A stretch of 64,000 nucleotides of DNA from Mytilinidion resinicola. Taxonomy: Eukaryota > Ascomycota > Dothideomycetes > Mytilinidiales > Mytilinidiaceae. Below, piece after piece: positions 58,650 through 64,000 of the stretch. A program made the position numbers and the translations under genes. The DNA lies in the NCBI RefSeq assembly GCF_010093595.1, contig NW_022985453.1, positions 645,745 through 709,744 on the forward strand, written 5' to 3'. The first letter of the stretch is position 1; each line of letters opens with the position of its first letter. The notes beneath the pieces were generated by a model. It searched no databases. It saw only the letters and a list, made by a program, of their open reading frames with translations, and was not told the origin of the DNA.

Positions 58650-59969
58650 GGTATAGTCCCTTTTCTCACTCCTCCAAGCTATGGACTAGTCGACGCTCTC
58701 GGGCGATGTGTGAGGGTATTGGTAGACGCGTGGTGGAGGAACGCAGGCAGTGTGTTTGTGCAAGACGAGCGAAGGGATGCCGTAATAGGCCGTTGGGGGA
58801 GGATGCAGGCGGAGGCCGAAGTCGCTTCTTTGTCCCCTCGCGTGGTGGAGAGAGAGTGGGGAGAGATATAGCGGTTACGCAGACGCTGAAACGGCAGCGC
58901 AGAGGACGAGAGCGCAGAGGGTACAGTTGGCGAGGCGTGAGACTTGCGGTCAGCCGTGCCAGTCCCTGCGTGGCCTCGGCCTTGGTGGAGGGTGGCAGCG
59001 CTGAGAGGTCGGATTGGAGATACCAGGCCGTGCAGGCCTGCCTCAAGACAACCTAGTCGTGATGCTGGCGCGCAATGACGTGGGAGCGTGCTGGCGTCGC
59101 ACTGACTTGATGTCTTCCTACCCAAGTGCTACCTGTGCAGCCTCGCTCTTCATGTGTAGCGGACAGTTATTCTACATCTTCATCTTCATATGAACCCCCC
59201 CGAAAGACGCGTTTTCTATGAAGACACGGCTGGCTGGTCGGGTGGCTCACATTCACAGCTGCACAAGGTCACATTGGCCCTGCATCATCTCCACGTGCGC
59301 CCCCATCATCTGCTCGCTTTCGCGACTTATTGAGCCAGCTATTGGGTCAGCCTTGAGGGCGACGCGTGCCTTGTCCTGGACGCCTGCTGCCACTAAACAA
59401 GTGACTGCGTGTGATGCTTTAGGATGCTGCACAGCCGCCGTATAGGCACCTCTGCAAGATAGTGCTGCTGTTATACCCTCCACATTACAAAGGTACAATA
59501 CGTCAACTAACAAAACTACGGTCTTTATAATTATAGACTGATGCCCTACCACCGAAATATTGACATACTGCGGGGGGCACTGAGTCTACCTGACGCACAT
59601 CGGTAGGGTCCCGCGAGGATGGAAGGGTGCATGTAATGGGAAGGGCGTAGAAGAGGGTTTTCTGGCAGAGTTCCAGGAGGAACATTAGATCTGAAGCACC
59701 CGGACGAGGTTCATCGCTGCTCGCCATATAAGAAATTAAGGAGAGTGGCAGCCTGTCAAAAGCCTAGAAGTGAGGTACGAGTGACCGTTTAAGGAAAGAG
59801 AAGAGACATGATTGCATTATGTTCATCTATACATTCTTCCTACAAATCGTTCGAAGGTACTAACACAATCTCACACTAACACAAATCTGAGCATTTCGTC
59901 TTCCGTCCACAGCGGCTCTTTCAGGTCGGGAACAGGCTTTCCTGAATATCGCATCATTCCGGCTGGATT
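58650..59969. other. Intergenic; no gene seen
   Basis: Several overlapping frames on both strands at 58660-59125 reflect high GC rather than a gene. No repeat of the window families was recognised here. Confidence 0.55.
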
Positions 59970-61996
59970 CATTATTGCATATCTATATTCAAGACCATGT
60001 TTCTCGAAATCGGAAACAGAAAGCCTCCATTGCAGTCTTCCGTGGTGTCGAGCCCGAACTGACTGAAATACTGCAATGCCTCCTCGTCAGCCCGATGCCA
60101 GGGGAAGAGCCTTCCTCTCACTTCAATGAAGCCACCGGACACACTTCCGAAAGGGTCGTCGCTGGACGCAGTCGTTTCGCATGTAATGATGGTCATAAGA
60201 GGCTTGCACCAACTTTGCTAATAGGTGTATTCTGGTGTCCATATTGTGCCTTCCACCGATGCCCATGACCATGATGGAGCTATCGACGGTAAGTGTAATT
60301 CTCCAGCGGAGTGAAAAGTCTCACCTCTGTAGGTAGTTGGGCGGGGACCAGACTTGCGCCATGTCAGCCCGTATATTATCTACCCTCTCCGGATTCCAGC
60401 AGCATACTCGTCGTCCAGTATATGAGCTATGACGCGTGCGATGCCGGAAGATGGCGACTAGTTTATCGGACGGCTTTGTCAGTGCGCATTTGGTGTATGC
60501 TATCACGGAATCATTCCAGCGCGCCAAAACGCTTTCAACTCTTGTTGACGGAGATGTCCAGTCATGCGAGGCATCGCTCAGAGGCTGCGAGCTTATTTTT
60601 TTTAGATTGGTAATATGGGCGTGCCTTTGCTGGACATGCTACCAGCTTTCTACACTTCCAAAACACAAGTGATCCAACATGTATAGTACGAGGACTCAGC
60701 ATGCGTTCCTGGAGTACCCAACCACGGTAGTTCAGAGGCGCAGTTAGCTGAAACTTATTCCATGGGTCATGGAAGCAAATGTACTCGTCAGTTCTATGGC
60801 TCGTCCGAAAGTTGATCCTAAATGGTCTCTAGAAGGAAAGGCGATCTTGCATTTCTCTAAGAAATCCAGGACCGGGAGCGTTGTACTCCGAAGCTGCTAT
60901 GTTAAGGACTGCATTTTGGTAAACTTTGTCTATGTTCGACGCTTCCAAAGCCCAATTAGTATCAGAGTCTTAAATTATACACAGCGAATCGATCCAAACA
61001 TATTCGTATCCCAGGACTCTTGAGGCTGTGACGGAGTCCTGAAACGTTTGAGGCAGGTCATCGAAGTTGATTTCCCCTTTCAGCTGCGCCATATTTGACA
61101 TAGTCAGGTTGAGGAACTTTGAGTTGCCCCATCGGTGACTTAAGGTGATGTATGCTATATATCGGCGTGGTCTACCAATCTGATTTTTGAATACTCATGT
61201 GATCCGACATGTATCAGCCTGGTTGGAAAGAAATGCTCAATGCCATCCGGTTTGCAGCCTTCATGGGAATCCAGACATGTTGTAATGCAACCTTTTAACC
61301 AACTCCAGGTCTCAAATCCTGAAGTTGGGGGTATGTTTATCGTTGCTTTCGCGTCTAAGTGGAATGATAGTTTTATTAACTCTATTCTATGTCTTGTGTG
61401 CGTACATGTACGTACGTACGTTTGACTCGGTAAATTTCCAGTGGGCTTCCAAATCCAGCTCTAGAAAAGGCAATGGAACTCAATTCGAGATCATCATCCT
61501 CTTCGTTTGCCCGCAAATAAACTTGAGCTAAGGCTGATAAATCTGGTAGAGTCTTGCGCTCTCCTATGCGTGTAGATCGGAAGATTCTGCATAATCTGCA
61601 CGAATCCGCCGTCTTCATGACGTCCTCGATGGTCCGCTGGGGGAATCATATTACGCTGAAAGAGCGAGACTGATGAGATTTGGCGAAAAGCCCTTCTATT
61701 AAAGTCTTGCAACCCTCTCTTGCATCACCATCTTGATCGTCACAGTCAAAGACAAAGGTGTCGCGAGATTCCCAGTTCAAGTCCGACTCGTCAACTCCCG
61801 CATCTTCGCCCCTTTGAGTTCTCTTTCTCGGTGTGTCAGCTTGAATGGTATTAGAACGAGAGGATCGGGCATACGCATCTTGAGAAAAGTGACGGAACCA
61901 TTCGTTCCGAAAGGCTACCCATTTCTTCTCAAGCCCAGACCCTATCCAGTCGAACATGGCCTCGCAAGCGGAGCACAAGGGACCCGAGGACTCCAT
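59970..61996 (-). pseudogene. Second HET-domain gene, decayed
   Basis: Reading leftward from MESSGPLCSACEAMFDW, HET-type pieces follow in order but in different frames. These are CRLCRIFRSTRIGERKTLPD, SHRWGNSKFLNLTMSNMAQL, GEINFDDLPQTFQDSVTASR, VLGYEYVWIDSLCII, then a TAA stop at 60970-60972 where relatives have Gln. After it come DSDTNWALEASNIDKVYQNA, LNYRGWVLQERMLSPRTIHV, YTKCALTKPSDKLVAIF, PSWSWASVEGTI and DPFGSVSGGFIEVRGRLFPW. The stop is a C-to-T type change (CAA to TAA). Another stop interrupts RLSF*RPFRINF. It is not the parent of the HET gene at 19356-21851, since the two domains differ. Without transcript data some breaks could be introns, but the two stops inside core motifs cannot. 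Confidence 0.85.
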
Positions 61997-62365
61997 TTTA
62001 ATGATGTTTTGATGATGGATCTGTTTCTCGTGGAAGATTGGGAGGATGCGACTGCCTAGATGTAATCCTCTTCAAGGCCGTTGCTACCTGGCAGGTAGCT
62101 GAACGATGCAAGGCTGAACTCGCTCACGTGGCATATCCCATTTGGGTATCCCTTTCCTGACCCGGCCAATCTCTCATCAGAAAACATAGAACATAGCCGT
62201 GCCGTAAATCAGGTATTATATCTCTATTGCTCTCGTCCATTAGCATCACCTAATGGACCCCGAGTACCCCATCTGCAACTCCCAAAACCCTCACATCCAA
62301 TCTACATAACATCAACAATATACACAATCCTCACGTCGCAAAGCACTTTCACAACCACTCCGCCC
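61997..62365. other. Intergenic; no gene seen
   Basis: This lies upstream of the second HET pseudogene and at the 3' side of the acetyltransferase gene. Nothing recognised. Confidence 0.6.
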
Positions 62366-63922
62366 TCACCGTACCTGCTCCTCCGCCAACCTCTCCAAAT
62401 CCCCCCTCACCCTCTCCCCAATCACCCCAACAATCACCCCCTCGTCCCCCTCCAACCCCAACACCCCCTTCTGCCACGACGCCGCCACCACCATCTCACC
62501 CCCCTTCCGACTCGCAACCGCAAAACTTATAGGTGCTCCCGTCGCACTCGCCGGCTGCACCATCAACGTCCGCCCCAGCTTCCACTTCCCCGCCTCTGCT
62601 TCACCAGGGTCAAACGCCATAACATTCGTAAGTTCATAACTACAATCCCTCTCTTTTCCGATATGCTTCGTCAACCACATCCGGAAATGCGCCAGGTACT
62701 TCAGCAGTCCAACGGGTTGGTCCGAGAGCGTGGAGGCGGTAGCCGCGAGCTTGGCGCTCGTGCTGCGCGCAGCGGCCCACATAGCCTCTGTAACGACGCT
62801 TTCGGAGCTGGGCGGGGATTGGGCTTCCGATGGCGACATCCGGGGGAAGATCTCGAAGGCCGCGTTCGTGAGGACGGCCATCTCATGATTCGAGACCGAG
62901 GGGATCATGCGGCGGAGATTAATAGGGCTTTGGGCGCCGAAGGACCCGGCGGCCTTGCCTTTCTCTGGCTCATCGGGGATCACGGCGCTGAGAGCGCGGA
63001 CGACGAGTTGGTGGAGCAGGCCGGTGAGTTTGGTGTCGTGCGCTCGGCAAGCCTGGAGGACGGCGGTGAGGATGGGGGCGGGGATGACGATGAGCGAGAG
63101 GCTGGTGTGGAAGTTGGAGGGGTCGTAGGTGTAGGGGGTTGCGCGCCACATGTCTGGGGAGGAGGGATTTATTTCTCGCGGGATACCGAGGGCGGAGGCG
63201 ATGGGGGAGGGGAGGTAGGTACCTAGTAGGGGGCCGAGGAGGAAGGACCAGGAGATGGGCATTGGGGTGGCATCTAGAGGTGGTAATAGAGGGTCGGAGG
63301 GTGCTGTGACAAGAGGGTTCAAGTCGGGAGTGGTGGAGGCGTTTAGGCCGCGGAGGAAGGTTTCGTGGAATGCGAGTCCCGACTGGCCGTCACCATGGGC
63401 GTGAGAGGTTGAGAAGATTATGTAGTATTCTCCTTTCTGTTGAACTATAGGGAGAACTACGATTTTCCAGGGCAGGACGTTGGGCAGGAAGGGGTAGTGT
63501 TCGTCAAGCTCTTCAGCGAGTGCTTCCTGGAGCTGTGCGAGCCCATCTTTTGGATCTGCTTTCAACGATTCTGGATGAACGATCTTGACATTGTTTCGAA
63601 GATCGACGGTCTCTGGTCGAATCCACACGGGTGCTTCAGTCTCGGAGCCGGAGATAGAGCAGCTGAGGATTGGATGCGTAGCTATGCAGAACTTCAAAGC
63701 TGGGAAGAAAGTCTCAGGGGTCACTTTGAGTCCTTCAGCGGCGTCGAAACTGTATTTTGCAGTGATTACGAGATTGTGATAGTAGCCTAGTTCCTGCCGC
63801 ATAATACAGCGGCGCTCCGTCTTGCCTAGAAATTGAAGTCAATACCGGCCTTATCAAGGATAGAAGTTCTCGGATTCTAAGAATTTACCTGCCGCTCTGA
63901 GTTTCGTCATCTTTATCGACAT
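62366..63922 (-). CDS. Alcohol acetyltransferase-family (AATase / condensation-like) protein
   Basis: Two exons (63889-63922, 62366-63825; intron 63 nt) give 497 aa. The start MSIKMTKLRAAGKTERRCIM runs into RQELGYYHNLVITAKY, the usual opening of this fungal family. The acyltransferase motif appears as STSHAHGDGQSGLAFHE (an HxxxD-like active site in the form HAHGDG). It is followed by the channel region and, in the second half, SPINLRRMIP and the ELTNVMAFDPGE segment. Relatives include yeast Atf1/Atf2, which acetylate alcohols or sterols with acetyl-CoA. Most filamentous-fungal members have unknown substrates. It is probably cytosolic or lipid-associated; no membrane helix is obvious. Confidence 0.85.
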
Positions 63923-64000
63923 CTTTTCGCAGAGAAGGAGCTATAGATGTGGTGAGAATAGACGAAGTTCTCGGAGCAGGGCGCATGGGGTTTTTACGCC

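Overview
The window is nuclear DNA of a filamentous ascomycete (Pezizomycotina). The evidence is short GT-AG introns (mostly 40-100 nt) in nearly every gene, a Zn(II)2Cys6 regulator, HET-domain (heterokaryon incompatibility) genes, a STAND-type fungal N-terminal domain, APH-type kinases, PMT4, and a fungal set of housekeeping genes. A Leotiomycete-like fungus is my guess; I could not test it. Exon joins were worked out by hand, and nearly all spliced genes sum to an exact multiple of three with a family-typical length.

Layout. 0-4.3 kb is repeat-rich and decayed: a degenerate tandem repeat, an 894-bp transposon with perfect 179-bp inverted ends, and a dead APH kinase. 5.2-12.5 kb holds a Zn2Cys6 factor, an atypical SDR oxidoreductase, ribosomal protein S23 and a DUF924 protein. 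13.4-23.8 kb is an accessory island with parts typical of fungal non-self recognition. It has a STAND-type N-terminal-domain protein, a SERAC1-like hydrolase, a HET gene broken by a small transposon (exact 5-bp target duplication) and a frameshift, and an intact APH kinase. A second copy of the same small transposon lies at 15982-16265.

24.4-46.4 kb is a dense housekeeping block: PMT4, a YEA4-type nucleotide-sugar transporter, the PP2A B55 subunit, RPL3, SDH1, proteasome RPT1, chaperonin CCT4, VPS33 and HTS1. B55/RPL3, RPT1/CCT4 and VPS33/HTS1 are head-to-head pairs with short shared promoters. A second member of the long-TIR transposon family and a rearranged dispersed repeat sit at 36.9-37.9 kb.

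46.7-51.7 kb holds no credible protein gene. It is a diverged tandem array in which a promoter-like module (TGCTTACTCACC-type motif, 33-39 bp, then a TATA-like box) recurs eight times. Two further boxes also recur, one near ATGGCTCTGTGTCTTGG and one near GGAGGTGGAGGATCAACA. This is the most unusual object in the window and a candidate non-coding RNA or promoter-repeat array.

52.3-64 kb holds an oleate hydratase, cystathionine gamma-lyase, an unrecognised single-pass membrane protein, a second HET pseudogene with a C-to-T type stop codon, and an alcohol-acetyltransferase-family gene.
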